From assembly GCF_003634585.1 (NCBI RefSeq), contig NZ_RBLG01000001.1, forward strand, positions 434,001 to 498,000: 64,000 nt of DNA. Direction: 5' to 3'. The DNA is from Gillisia mitskevichiae. Its GTDB lineage: Bacteria > Bacteroidota > Bacteroidia > Flavobacteriales > Flavobacteriaceae. This document shows, piece after piece, positions 43,560 to 55,500 of this stretch (position 1 is the first letter of the stretch; each line of letters opens with the position of its first letter). Both the position numbers and the translations under genes were made by a program. The notes under the pieces are model-generated. The model was not told the DNA's origin. It searched no databases and saw nothing but the letters and a program-made list of their open reading frames with translations.

Positions 43560-44442
43560 GTTTTGTCTTTCTAGTTACCATGTAAACTCCAGTAAATACT
43601 AAAATTGCTGCGGTTATCTTTACCATATCTAAGGAGTCTGCCCCAATAGCTACAGCAAAAGTTATAGCTATAAGCGGTTGTAAGTATATAAATGCACTTA
43701 TGGTCGCAGCACTTAATTCCTTAAGAGCAAAAATGTTTAGCAGGTAAGTTAAAAATGTAGTGCCTACAATTACAAAGCCCATTTTCCAAATGGCATGTGC
43801 AGGTAATTCTAACCATTCAACTCTTGAGAATTCCGAGATCGTGATGGGAAAATTAATAATTACGGCAACTAGGAATAACCATTTCATCAAGGTAAAAGGA
43901 TGGTATTTTGCTGTTAACGGTTTTACTAGAATTAGATAGATTCCGTATGACAAAGCATTTACAATAAACAGCATATTTCCTACTGGAATATTTGGCGCAT
44001 TCACGGTTTCTGGATTGCTAAAAAGCACTAAAGCTAAGGCCCCAGCAAGTCCAATTACTATTCCAACGGTTTTTAAAACAGTTATTTTTTCTTTGATTAG
44101 CACTGCAGCGAGCAACAACACAAGAATTGGGGAAACCGTAATTATTACAGAGCTGTTAATTGGGGTAGAGAGGCTAAGTCCTTTAAAGAATAACAACATA
44201 TTAATTACCATCCCAAAAAGTGCACATGCTAAAATTCTAGTCCAATCTCCTGTAGCTATTTTTTCCTTTGGTCCCCAAAAACTTATGATCCAAAATAATA
44301 TGGCAGCTCCTGTAACTCTTAAAAATATAAACCCAAAAGGCTCTATGTATACAGGCATTAGTCCTTTGGCTATTGTATGGTTGATCCCATAAATAGTACT
44401 TGCTCCAGTTGCCGCTAGAATGGCAAGCGTACGGCTATTCAT
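43531..44442 (-). CDS. EamA/DMT family transporter
   Basis: 303 residues, about ten TM helices with both EamA halves (about 5-140 and 155-295). Opening TLAILAATGASTIYGINHTI and the GADSLDMVKITAAILVFTGV end are typical. Substrate unknown. The C-terminus (KPKLASSPNS) overlaps the convergent thioesterase by 29 bp and the start overlaps the ArsC-like gene by 8 bp, so the ArsC-like gene and this one are coupled. Confidence 0.88.
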   Translation of the reverse strand: MNSRTLAILAATGASTIYGINHTIAKGLMPVYIEPFGFIFLRVTGAAILFWIISFWGPKEKIATGDWTRILACALFGMVINMLLFFKGLSLSTPINSSVIITVSPILVLLLAAVLIKEKITVLKTVGIVIGLAGALALVLFSNPETVNAPNIPVGNMLFIVNALSYGIYLILVKPLTAKYHPFTLMKWLFLVAVIINFPITISEFSRVEWLELPAHAIWKMGFVIVGTTFLTYLLNIFALKELSAATISAFIYLQPLIAITFAVAIGADSLDMVKITAAILVFTGVYMVTRKTKPKLASSPNS

Positions 44443-44788
44443 TCATGGCACTTTTCGCTGCTTCAACAGTGCTTTTAGAATTTCCTATAAAGATCTTGTC
44501 ATTATTGATGATTACAGGTCGCTTTAAAAAAGTATAATGCTCTAAAATTAGATTTTTGTAATCGCTTTCATCTAAGGTCTCATTTTTAAGATCTTTCTGC
44601 TTATAAAGCTGTGCTCTCTTGCTGAAAAGTGACTCGTAGCTTCCCGCTAAATTGTACATTTCATCTAGTTGCTCTTCATTTAGTGGGTCTTTCTTTATAT
44701 CCTGTAGAATATATGCAGAAGAAGGCTCCAATTCATTTAAAATCCGTTTACAGGTAGAACAGGAGGAGAGGTGATAGATCTTTTTCAT
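44435..44788 (-). CDS. ArsC/Spx-like thioredoxin-fold protein
   Basis: 117 residues. Opening MKKIYHLSSCSTCKRILNEL carries a CxxC (Cys10, Cys13) as in the ArsC/YffB/Spx family; TFLKRPVIINNDKIFIGNS fits the cis-Pro and following strand. Could be a glutaredoxin-dependent arsenate reductase or a YffB-like protein. No ars genes nearby, so I do not assign arsenate. Coupled by 8-bp overlap to the EamA gene. Confidence 0.8.
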   Translation of the reverse strand: MKKIYHLSSCSTCKRILNELEPSSAYILQDIKKDPLNEEQLDEMYNLAGSYESLFSKRAQLYKQKDLKNETLDESDYKNLILEHYTFLKRPVIINNDKIFIGNSKSTVEAAKSAMNE

Positions 44789-44858
44789 AATAACTTTTAT
44801 AAATCATTAACAAGAAAGGCTTCATTGGGAAACCTATCTTTTAGGAGATTGTTTAAAA

Positions 44859-45611
44859 TTAAAGAATTTTAAAATATTTCTTTGCATCGTCCATTTTGAA
44901 AACTAGTTGAATAGTTCCTTCAGAATAGGAAGCGATCTCATAAGCATTATATCTTAAAACTATTTTATTTGGATGAAAACCAATATTTTGAGGAAGTTGA
45001 AATTTATCGTCTTCAAAAAAGAATCCAGTACTATTGATGGGGTCATTCTCTGGGATGTCATTTTTATCTCTGAATCTTTTTTCAGCAAAAACTTTAAAAT
45101 CCTGAGAGAATAGGTCTTTATTGGAAATTAGTCTTCCAGTCACAGGATCGAAGTTTAAAAATGTAATACTGGTATATCCGTGTGCACCTCCCGTAAATAG
45201 GGCCAGATCGAATTGTATAGAGATCAGTTTTTCAGATTCATAAGTAACTTTTCCTTCAACGAAAGCTTCCCAAGGAATGTTATATTCAGGGAATTCTTCG
45301 GCACTAGCTTCATAATCCTTAATAAAGGTTTGGGCTAAATTTTCAAGGGAATTTAGTTCTTGGTCGTCTTGATAATCTATTAGTTTAATAATATGATCTT
45401 CAATATGACTATTCATTAAATTGCTTCTGGTATCCTTTCCCATTGCCCACGGAATCTTAATGCCTATAAATGTGCAGTTCTCCTCCTCTGGATTGCAGTT
45501 CACTTCAGAAACTTGCTCAATATTCAATTCATCAAAGCTCAATTCTGGAGCGTCTTTATTACAACCAATTAATAAGGAGCTGAAGGTCAGGGCTAAAAGC
45601 AGTTTTTTCAC
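44859..45611 (-). CDS. DUF3298 domain lipoprotein (RsiV-like)
   Basis: 250 residues from a GTG start at 45611; no in-frame ATG lies ahead. Lipoprotein signal with Cys17 (FSSLLIGCNKD). The mature domain (LSNKDLFSQDFKVFAEKRFR, then IGFHPNKIVLRYNAYEIASY) fits the DUF4163/DUF3298 plan of RsiV-like proteins, which in Bacillus bind lysozyme. No sigma factor gene lies next to it, so a different role is likely. Surface or periplasmic lipoprotein. Confidence 0.78.
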   Translation of the reverse strand: MKKLLLALTFSSLLIGCNKDAPELSFDELNIEQVSEVNCNPEEENCTFIGIKIPWAMGKDTRSNLMNSHIEDHIIKLIDYQDDQELNSLENLAQTFIKDYEASAEEFPEYNIPWEAFVEGKVTYESEKLISIQFDLALFTGGAHGYTSITFLNFDPVTGRLISNKDLFSQDFKVFAEKRFRDKNDIPENDPINSTGFFFEDDKFQLPQNIGFHPNKIVLRYNAYEIASYSEGTIQLVFKMDDAKKYFKIL

Positions 45612-45654
45612 AACGGGTTTTCTGTGTTAAATTAGGGATAAAGGTACATGCTAT

Positions 45655-45686
45655 TTTGTAGTTCGCCAATACGAGTATTACATTTG
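45655..45686 (+). promoter_or_regulatory. Promoter of the gamma-synthase gene
   Basis: TTTG at 45655-45658, 20 bp, then TACATTTG at 45679-45686 (perfect TAnnTTTG). The ATG is 16 bp downstream. Confidence 0.65.
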
Positions 45687-45702
45687 ATACAAATATTTAT
45701 TT

Positions 45703-46845
45703 ATGAAATTCAATACTAAAACTATACATGGAGGCCAGCATAATGTAGATCCTGCTTACGGTTCTGTTATGCCGCCAATCTATCAAACCACCACCTACTC
45801 TCAAACCACTCCGGGGGGACATAAAGGTTATGAATATTCTCGTAGTGGAAACCCAACAAGGACAGCTTTAGAGAATGCGATGGCAAGTATTGAAAATGGA
45901 GAATATGGTCTTGCTTTTGGCTCTGGATTAGCAGCAATAGATGCGGTATTGAAATTATTTAAGCCTGGAGATGAGATCATCTCTACCAACGATCTTTACG
46001 GAGGTTCTTATAGACTTTTTACAAAAATATTTGAAGGATTAGGCATTAAATTTCATTTTGTTGGAATGCAAGATGCAAGTAAAATTGAGGAACATATTAA
46101 TGATAATACTAAATTGATCTGGGTAGAAACACCTACTAATCCAATGATGAGTATAATAGATATCGTGGCATGTTCTAAAATTGCTAAGAAACACAATGTG
46201 CTTTTGGCGGTAGATAATACGTTTGCAACTCCATATTTACAACAGCCTTTAGATCTAGGAGCAGATATTGTAATGCATAGTGCAACTAAATATTTAGGTG
46301 GTCACAGCGATGTAGTAATGGGGGCACTAGTTGTAAAAAACAAGGAATTAGCAGATAGATTGCACTTTATACAAAAAGCTAGCGGTGCGATTTGCGGACC
46401 ACAAGACAGTTTTTTAGTGCTAAGAGGAATTAAAACGCTGCATATTAGAATGCAGAGACATTGTGAAAATGGGGAAAAAATCGCTGAATTCTTAAGGTCT
46501 CACCCTAAGGTAGGCAATGTTTACTGGCCCGGTTTCGAAGATCATCCAAACCACGATATTGCAAAAGCCCAAATGAAAGGTTTTGGAGGAATGATCTCTT
46601 TTACAACTGCCGAGAATACTTTGGAGAGTGCTGTGAAGCTTGTAGAAAAGCTCAAAGTTTTCACTTTAGCAGAATCTTTAGGTGGGGTGGAATCTTTAGC
46701 GGGACATCCAGCTACTATGACGCATGCATCTATCCCAAAAGAGGAAAGAGAGAAAACTGGGGTTGTAGATTCTTTAATCCGATTAAGTGTAGGGATTGAG
46801 GATGATGAAGATCTTATAGATGATTTAAAACAGGCATTAGGATAG
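45703..46845 (+). CDS. Cystathionine gamma-synthase/lyase type PLP enzyme
   Basis: 380 residues. Cys/Met-metabolism PLP family: Lys196 in MHSATKYLGGHSD is the Schiff-base lysine, with EYSRSGNPTRTALE and the GSGLAAIDAVL segment upstream. Could be gamma-synthase (MetB), gamma-lyase or beta-lyase; these are hard to separate by eye, so no symbol is given. It participates in transsulfuration between cysteine and methionine. Own promoter and terminator. Confidence 0.9.
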   Translation: MKFNTKTIHGGQHNVDPAYGSVMPPIYQTTTYSQTTPGGHKGYEYSRSGNPTRTALENAMASIENGEYGLAFGSGLAAIDAVLKLFKPGDEIISTNDLYGGSYRLFTKIFEGLGIKFHFVGMQDASKIEEHINDNTKLIWVETPTNPMMSIIDIVACSKIAKKHNVLLAVDNTFATPYLQQPLDLGADIVMHSATKYLGGHSDVVMGALVVKNKELADRLHFIQKASGAICGPQDSFLVLRGIKTLHIRMQRHCENGEKIAEFLRSHPKVGNVYWPGFEDHPNHDIAKAQMKGFGGMISFTTAENTLESAVKLVEKLKVFTLAESLGGVESLAGHPATMTHASIPKEEREKTGVVDSLIRLSVGIEDDEDLIDDLKQALG

Positions 46846-46876
46846 CGATACCATGCTTTTAAAACATATTATAAAT

Positions 46877-46905
46877 AAGGTTTCAACTTAGTTGAGACCT
46901 TTTAG
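46877..46905 (+). terminator. Terminator of the gamma-synthase gene
   Basis: AAGGTTTCAAC / GTTGAGACCTT hairpin with one U-G pair in plus-strand RNA, loop TTA, then a T-rich tail. Confidence 0.75.
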
Positions 46906-46907
46906 GT

Positions 46908-47684
46908 TTAATAATTTAAGTAATAAATATAACCAACATTTAACCAAAAAACAACATCGTTAAATTTGTTTTGAGGCGCATCTAAATTAAGCCCATCTAT
47001 CCAATCTACATCGTAATATTGAAATCGGCCTTCTATTTGTAAGTCACTTGAAGGGCTTAGTTTATATCTGGCTCCGGCAATACCTACTAATGCCCAGGTA
47101 GAACCACCATCTAGATCTATTCCACCTCTAAAGGTTGGGAATATGTTTTCCTCATCGGTAATTGGACCGAAATCTGAATAGGCATCTGGATTATAATTTA
47201 CAAAATGAACTCCCAAACTTACAAAAGGCATAAAAAGGTAGGAGAAAGAAGTATAATCCCTTATGCTAAGAGGGTAATATTCTAAATGAGTTCCTATTTC
47301 TATAGTTTGAGTTTTCCCATGCATTGCTCTAAGCAATTTTCCTCCAGCAGAATTTGATTCGGCCACGGGGCCATTATGCTCTAAGTCTGTTCGAAAATAA
47401 TCTAATTCGGTTCTAATTTTAAAATGATCATTAAAATAACGATCAACAGTATAGCAATTACACTCTGCTCTGTACGCAAAGTTCATATAGTGAATAAGGC
47501 CTATACCAATGCCGGAATTAGCTATATTATTTTGTAGATTATAACGTTCCCCGTAATCTGTTAAAAATGATGTAGGCCCTGCCAAAACCCCGATTTCGTG
47601 TGAAATTCCGAGTTGGGCAAATCCACTTTCCTTACAGAATAGTAGAAGTAATAAGAATAAAATAATTGGTCGGAACCGCGCCAT
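46908..47684 (-). CDS. Outer-membrane beta-barrel protein (THC0290_0291-like)
   Basis: 258 residues from the ATG at 47684, which gives signal peptide MARFRPIILFLLLLLFCKES plus GFA; an earlier ATG at 47750 would make a second hydrophobic stretch. Beta-rich throughout with strands such as FRTELDYFRTDLEH and LQIEGRFQYYDVDW, ending in IYYLNY. I recall this type, annotated as THC0290_0291 family, in Flavobacteria; function unknown. Divergent from gdhA. Confidence 0.72.
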   Translation of the reverse strand: MARFRPIILFLLLLLFCKESGFAQLGISHEIGVLAGPTSFLTDYGERYNLQNNIANSGIGIGLIHYMNFAYRAECNCYTVDRYFNDHFKIRTELDYFRTDLEHNGPVAESNSAGGKLLRAMHGKTQTIEIGTHLEYYPLSIRDYTSFSYLFMPFVSLGVHFVNYNPDAYSDFGPITDEENIFPTFRGGIDLDGGSTWALVGIAGARYKLSPSSDLQIEGRFQYYDVDWIDGLNLDAPQNKFNDVVFWLNVGYIYYLNY

Positions 47685-47824
47685 ACACAACAAGTTGATG
47701 TATAAACAAATATATAAAAATGGAACTAACGAAGATAGAAGATATAGCACTACTTATTTAACTTGTACAATAAAGAGTTAATATTATATGAAATTGTAAA
47801 TTTTCAAGGTACTTCGTTATATAA

Positions 47825-49225
<1,401 letters not shown>

Positions 49226-49248
49226 TTTCACCCGTATTATAGAATTAA

Positions 49249-49278
49249 GAAAGCCGCTTTTTAGCGGCTTTTTTTATT
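49249..49278 (+). terminator. Terminator of gdhA
   Basis: AAGCCGC / GCGGCTT hairpin with loop TTTTTA and eight T, 24 bp after the gdhA stop and 25 bp before recO. Confidence 0.85.
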
Positions 49279-49302
49279 TATCTTTCGGCAAAATTTTCAG
49301 TC

Positions 49303-50022
49303 ATGGTAGTTCATACCAACGCAATTGTAATAAGTGCTTTAAAATATGCAGAGGCAGATTTAATCGTGAAATGTTACACGCAAAAATCTGGACTCAAAAC
49401 ATATATGTTGCGTGGTATCCTAAAATCTAGAAAAGGGAAATTTAAAACCTCATTATTTCAGCCGTTAACTCAGTTGGAGTTAGTAGCCAAGCATAAGGAT
49501 AAAGGGAGTCTGGAGTATTTACAAGATGCAAAGATCCTTGTTCATTATCAAAGTCTGCATACCGAAGTGGTTAAATCTACGATGGTAATGTTCATTTCTG
49601 AAATGCTTAAGAATACGATTCACGAGGAAGAAGTAAATGAGGGATTGTATGATTACTTAGAAGGAGCAATAAATTGGCTGGATATACATGCAGACATTGC
49701 CAACTTTCACCTATTATTTCTCTTGAAACTGACTCAATATTTAGGTTTTTATCCAGAAGATTCAGAAATGGAATTACCATATTTCAATTTGTTAGATGGC
49801 GTGTTTCAGCAATCCAAAACAAATGGGTATTGCGTGAATGGGGAAGTATTAGAGAATTTAAAGGTGCTATTAGGCACAAAATTTGAGGCCTTACACGAGA
49901 TTAAACTTACCAGATCTAACCGCTCTGAACTATTAGGATTATTGCTTACCTATTACCAATTACATATAGAATCTTTTAAAAAGCCTAAATCGCTTAGCAT
50001 CTTACACGAAATTTTTAATTAA
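49303..50022 (+). CDS. recO: DNA repair protein RecO
   Basis: 239 residues. The N-terminal OB fold (VVHTNAIVISALKYAEADLI, then GILKSRKGKF) and helical C-terminal part fit RecO, which works with RecR to load RecA on SSB-coated DNA. The usual Cys4 zinc site is not evident, as in several Bacteroidota. The TonB receptor gene starts on the base after its stop. Confidence 0.93.
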   Translation: MVVHTNAIVISALKYAEADLIVKCYTQKSGLKTYMLRGILKSRKGKFKTSLFQPLTQLELVAKHKDKGSLEYLQDAKILVHYQSLHTEVVKSTMVMFISEMLKNTIHEEEVNEGLYDYLEGAINWLDIHADIANFHLLFLLKLTQYLGFYPEDSEMELPYFNLLDGVFQQSKTNGYCVNGEVLENLKVLLGTKFEALHEIKLTRSNRSELLGLLLTYYQLHIESFKKPKSLSILHEIFN

Positions 50023-52428
50023 ATGCGATCAATCTTTACTAGCTTATTTACGCTGCTATTTTTTACACTTTCATTTCAAGCTCAAGAAATCAAAATTTTA
50101 GATCAAGCAACCAACGATCCAATTGGGAATGTTGCCATCTTCAATCTTAATAAATCTAAAAGCGTACTTTCTAATTTTAATGGAGAGGCAGATATCTCTA
50201 AATTCTCTATAGATGAAAAGTTGATCTTTCAACATGTTTCTCATTTAGAAAAAAGTATTCTAAAGTCTGAGCTTGCGCAAGATCTTATTATTTATCTAGA
50301 AGAAGACGAAACTATGTTGCAGGAAGTTGTGCTTTCTATCGCTAAGTTTGAGCAGGATAAAAAGGAAATTCCACAACGTATTGTGAGCTTGTCTTCAGAA
50401 GACATTGCTTTTTCCAACGTGCAAACTTCTGCAGATCTAATGGAAAGCTCTGGAGGAGTGTATGTTCAAAAAAGTCAATTAGGAGGAGGAAGCCCAATGA
50501 TAAGAGGTTTTTCTACTAACAGATTGCTTATCGCAGTAGATGGAGTTAGAATGAATACAGCGATCTTTAGAAGTGGAAATATTCAAAACATCATCTCTAT
50601 AGATCCACTCTCTGTAGACAATGCTGAAATAATTCTAGGTCCTGGCTCTGTGGTATATGGAAGTGATGCGATTGGTGGAGTTATGAATTTTTATACCCTA
50701 AAACCGAAGAGATCTTCTATAGATGATTTGGAATTCACAGCCAATGCATATGCTAGAGTATCTTCTGCAAATGAGGAGAAAACAACTCATGCCGATTTTA
50801 ATATTGGATTGAAAAAATGGGCGTTTTTAAGCAGTATCTCCTACTCAGACTTTGGTGATCTAAAAATGGGAAGCCATGGTCCAGAAGAGTTTTTAAGACC
50901 AAATTACGTTAGTAGAGTAAATGGCGAAGATTTGGTGATTGTAAATAAAGATCCTAAAAAACAGGTTCCAACAGGATACAACCAAATAAATCTGCTTCAA
51001 AAAGTAGCTTTTGTGCCAAATGAAATATGGGATTTTAGTCTTGGACTTATTTATTCTAACACTTCAAATTATCCTAGATATGATAGACTGGTGCAAAAAA
51101 AGGATGGTAATTTAAGATATGCAAATTGGTACTATGGTCCGCAGTCTTGGTTTATGGGAAATGCCACAATTAATAAAAAAGGAAACGGAAAGCTATATGA
51201 TAAACTTCAGTTTACGGGAGCTTATCAAAATTTTGAAGAAAGTAGGTTGGATAGGAAATTTGGAAATGAAATTCTATATAGTACAAAGGAAGAGGTGAAT
51301 GCGTACTCCGCTAATTTAGATCTTGAAAAGGATTTCGAGAAGAATAAACTGTTTTATGGGTTGGAATATGTGGCAAATAAGGTGAATTCTACAGGGGAAT
51401 CTAAAAATATTCTAACAGAGGAGTTAGGGCCAAACGCTTCTAGATATCCAGATGACGCTATTTGGCAATCTTTAGCTGCTTATTTAAGCTATAATTGGAA
51501 ATTAAGAGATAATTTAAATTTACAATCTGGAGTGAGGTATAATTATATTATGATAGAAGCGAAATTCCCTTCTTCCGAATATGATTTTCCTTTTAATGAT
51601 GCAAATTTAAACACCGGAGCATTTACTGGAAGTGCTGGATTGAGTTGGCAACAGAACGACAAATTGGATTGGAAAATAAATTTTTCGACAGCTTTTAGAG
51701 CACCTAATATAGATGATATAGGTAAGATCTTCGATTCTGAGCCTGGAGCGGTTGTGGTGCCAAACCCAGATCTTAAACCAGAATATGCCTATAATGGAGA
51801 GTTGAGCCTTGGATGGAAACCTACGAAAAAGATCCGGTTTGATCTGGCCACTTTTTATACATATTTGGAAGATGCATTGGTAAGAAGAGATTACTCAATG
51901 AATGGAAACACAAGTATAGATTATCAAGGGGAACCTAGTAGAATTCAAGCCATTCAAAATGCAGCAAACGCTTATGTATATGGTTTTGAAGGTGGAGTAG
52001 AACTTGAGATTTTAAGAACATTAAAGTTGAAGTCTCAAATAACGATCACTAAAGGAAAGGAAGAGCAGGATAATGGAGAAAAAGCTCCACTAAGGCACGC
52101 GGCACCACTTTATGGAAATACTCACTTAGTTTATAATAAAGGAAAATTTAAGCTTGATTTGTTTTCAGAATATAATGGAAAATTGGATTTCGATGAACTA
52201 GCTCCTTCAGAACAGGATAAGGATTATTTATACGCATTAGACAGGAATGGGAATCCATATTTTGCTAATTGGTACACGTTAAATATTACCGGGAACTATC
52301 GTTTTTCTGAGCATTGGAATGCTACAGCTTCAGTAGAAAATATTACAGACCAGCGTTATAGGACTTATTCTTCCGGAATCTCTTCTGCTGGAAGAAATTT
52401 TATTTTAGCGTTAAGGTATAGTTTGTAA
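50023..52428 (+). CDS. TonB-dependent outer-membrane receptor (heme/transferrin-receptor-like)
   Basis: 801 residues. Signal peptide MRSIFTSLFTLLFFTLSFQA; a carboxypeptidase-regulatory-like domain (about 22-90), a plug domain (about 105-230: MIRGFSTNRLLIAVDGVRMN and ILGPGSVVYGSDAIGGVMN) and a 22-strand barrel ending in RNFILALRYSL with C-terminal hydrophobic residue. The VDGVRMN-IFRSGN pattern is closest to heme/hemoglobin-type receptors, but ligand is not proven. There is no spacer to recO, so translation may be coupled; a functional link is not expected. Confidence 0.88.
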   Translation: MRSIFTSLFTLLFFTLSFQAQEIKILDQATNDPIGNVAIFNLNKSKSVLSNFNGEADISKFSIDEKLIFQHVSHLEKSILKSELAQDLIIYLEEDETMLQEVVLSIAKFEQDKKEIPQRIVSLSSEDIAFSNVQTSADLMESSGGVYVQKSQLGGGSPMIRGFSTNRLLIAVDGVRMNTAIFRSGNIQNIISIDPLSVDNAEIILGPGSVVYGSDAIGGVMNFYTLKPKRSSIDDLEFTANAYARVSSANEEKTTHADFNIGLKKWAFLSSISYSDFGDLKMGSHGPEEFLRPNYVSRVNGEDLVIVNKDPKKQVPTGYNQINLLQKVAFVPNEIWDFSLGLIYSNTSNYPRYDRLVQKKDGNLRYANWYYGPQSWFMGNATINKKGNGKLYDKLQFTGAYQNFEESRLDRKFGNEILYSTKEEVNAYSANLDLEKDFEKNKLFYGLEYVANKVNSTGESKNILTEELGPNASRYPDDAIWQSLAAYLSYNWKLRDNLNLQSGVRYNYIMIEAKFPSSEYDFPFNDANLNTGAFTGSAGLSWQQNDKLDWKINFSTAFRAPNIDDIGKIFDSEPGAVVVPNPDLKPEYAYNGELSLGWKPTKKIRFDLATFYTYLEDALVRRDYSMNGNTSIDYQGEPSRIQAIQNAANAYVYGFEGGVELEILRTLKLKSQITITKGKEEQDNGEKAPLRHAAPLYGNTHLVYNKGKFKLDLFSEYNGKLDFDELAPSEQDKDYLYALDRNGNPYFANWYTLNITGNYRFSEHWNATASVENITDQRYRTYSSGISSAGRNFILALRYSL

Positions 52429-52566
52429 ATATGGTATTCTTCAAATTTAATTGCCTTCATATTTTCTCAAATATGTATTTCTTCACTAAGTGGTTTATGG
52501 AATTATCTGATGGATAAAGGATTAGCTTTTTAATCAATAACAGTCCTCTCTTTTCTTAAAAATCGT

Positions 52567-52574
52567 TATTTTCG
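52567..52574 (+). promoter_or_regulatory. Probable -7 box of ileS
   Basis: TATTTTCG, one base off TAnnTTTG, 24 bp before the ATG at 52599. Confidence 0.35.
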
Positions 52575-52598
52575 CAACTCAAAAGAAATTACGATATA

Positions 52599-55500
52599 AT
52601 GAGCGCAAAGTTCCCTGAGTATAAAGGACTTGACTTACCAAAAGTTGCTGAAGAAATTCTTAACTATTGGAAAGAAGATGAGATTTTTGAAAAAAGTATG
52701 AGTGCACGAGACGGTGCTCAACCTTTCGTGTTTTTTGAAGGACCTCCTTCGGCTAATGGCCTTCCGGGAATTCATCACGTAATGGCGCGTTCTATTAAAG
52801 ATATTTTTTGCCGATATAAAACCCAAAAAGGATTTCAGGTTAAGAGAAAAGCAGGTTGGGATACTCATGGGTTGCCTATAGAGCTTGGTGTAGAGAAAGA
52901 ACTTGGGATCACTAAAGAAGATATTGGAACTAAGATAAGCGTAGAGAAATACAACGAAGCTTGTAAAAGTGCCGTGATGCGTTATACAGGAATTTGGAAC
53001 GATCTTACAGAAAAGATGGGATATTGGGTAGATATGGAAGATCCATATATCACCTACAAATCCAAATATATGGAAACGGTTTGGTGGTTGCTTTCTGAAA
53101 TATATAAGAAAGGGCTTATTTATAAAGGATATACCATTCAGCCATATTCTCCTAAAGCAGGAACAGGTTTGAGTTCTCATGAACTGAATCAGCCTGGAAC
53201 TTACCAAGATGTTACAGATACTACGGTGACTGCCATGTTCAAGGTAAAGCCAGAAACCTTGCCAGATTTTCTTTCAGAAATATCTAACGAGATCTATCTA
53301 ACTGCTTGGACAACGACTCCTTGGACCTTACCTTCTAATACAGCTCTTACAGTTGGGCCTAAAATAGAATATGCATTGGTTTCTACATTTAATCAATACA
53401 CATTTCAACCTACAAATATCATTCTTGCTAGCAATCTTGTTGCTAAGCAATTCGATAAGAAATTCATTAAAATTGAAAATAAGGAAGCGCTCCAAGCTTA
53501 CAAGCAAGGGGACAAAATTCCTTATTTCATAGAAAAAACCTTTCAGGGTACAGATTTAGTTGGGATGAGATATGAGCAATTATTGCAATATGCTCTGCCT
53601 TACAATAATCCTGAAAATGCTTTTAGAGTGATCGCCGGAGATTTTGTTACTACAGAAGATGGTACCGGTATCGTACATACAGCGCCAACCTTTGGTGCAG
53701 ACGATGCTATGGTTGCAAAACAAGCAGTTCCAGAAGTTCCACCATTATTGGTAAAAGATAAGAATGATAACTTAGTTCCATTGGTAGACCTTCAAGGGAA
53801 ATTCCGTGAGGAACTTGGAGAGCTTGGCGGGAAATATGTGAAGAATGAATATTATGATGATGGGGAAGCTCCAGAAAGATCTGTAGATGTAGAGATCGCA
53901 ATTCAACTAAAAGAAGACAACCGTGCTTTTAAAGTTGAAAAATATGTGCACAGTTATCCAAATTGCTGGAGAACAGATAAACCTATTTTATATTATCCAA
54001 TGGACTCTTGGTTTATAAAAGTGACCGAGTTTAAGGATAGGATGTTCGAATTGAACCAGACTATTAACTGGAAGCCGAAAGCTACAGGAGAAGGTAGATT
54101 TGGAAATTGGTTGGCCAATGCAAACGACTGGAATTTATCTAGAAGTAGGTATTGGGGTGTGCCATTGCCTATTTGGAGAACAGAAGACGGGAAAGAAGAA
54201 ATTATAATAGGTTCCATAAAAGAACTAAAGGCGGAAATAAGTAAGGCTATTGAAGCTGGACTTATGATCAAGGATATTTTTGCTGAATTTGAAGTGGATA
54301 ATTTTTCTGATGAAAATTACGAGTTAGTAGACCTTCATAAAAACGTAGTAGACACGATTACGTTGGTTTCTGCTTCAGGAAAACCAATGAAACGAGAATC
54401 AGACCTTATAGATGTTTGGTTCGATTCTGGCTCTATGCCTTATGCTCAGTGGCATTATCCTTTTGAGAATAAGGAAATGGTAGAGAACGGTGAGCGTCAA
54501 GCCGATTTTATAGCAGAAGGAGTAGATCAAACACGTGGTTGGTTTTATACTTTACATGCAATTGCAACCATGATCTTTGATGATGTTGCCTACAAAAATG
54601 TAGTTTCTAATGGATTAGTATTAGATAAGAACGGACAAAAAATGTCTAAACGTCTTGGAAATGCAGTAGATCCCTTCGAAACCTTGGCTGCTTTTGGACC
54701 AGATGCCACTAGATGGTATATGATCTCTAATGCAAACCCATGGGATAACTTAAAATTTGATATTGAAGGAATTGCCGAGGTGAGTAGAAAGTTCTTCGGA
54801 ACTCTTTATAATACATATTCGTTCTTTGTTTTATATGCCAATTTGGACAGCTTCAGTTATAAAGAGGAAGATGTGCCAATGAAAGATCGTCCAGAAATAG
54901 ATCGTTGGATCCTTTCAGAATTGCATACGCTTATAGAAAAAGTAGATAAGTTCTATGAAGAATACGAGCCTACTAGAGCTACGAGAGCAATTTCAGAATT
55001 TGTTCAGGAAAACTTGAGTAACTGGTTTGTAAGATTAAGCAGAAGAAGGTTTTGGAAAGGAGATTACGAGCAGGATAAAATTTCTGCATATCAAACTCTA
55101 TACACTTGTTTGTTAACAGTTGCCAAATTAGGATCACCTGTAGCGCCATTTTTTATGGATAAGCTTTATAAGGATCTTAACGAAGTTTCTGGAAAAGAGC
55201 AATTCTCTTCAGTACATTTAGCAGATTTCCCTGTTTTTGATAAATCCTTGGTGGATGATTCTTTAGAGCATAAAATGCAAAAAGCACAAACAATTTCTTC
55301 TTTAGTGCTTTCGTTACGTAAAAAGGAAATGATTAAAGTTCGACAGCCATTACAACGAATAATGATCCCGGTATTGGATGAAAAACAGAAAGAAGAGATC
55401 CTAGCAGTTGCAGATCTTATTAAATCTGAAGTAAACGTGAAGTCAATAGAGATGATTGATGATGCCTCCGGATTATTGGTTAAACAAGTGAAGCCTAACT

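Noticed and set aside
44015-44392. A 125-residue plus-strand frame opposite the EamA gene
   Set aside because: Antisense shadow of membrane helices, without its own start context.
52635-53207. A 190-residue minus-strand frame opposite the 5' part of ileS
   Set aside because: Lies fully inside ileS, whose HIGH region is intact; no promoter or family similarity seen.
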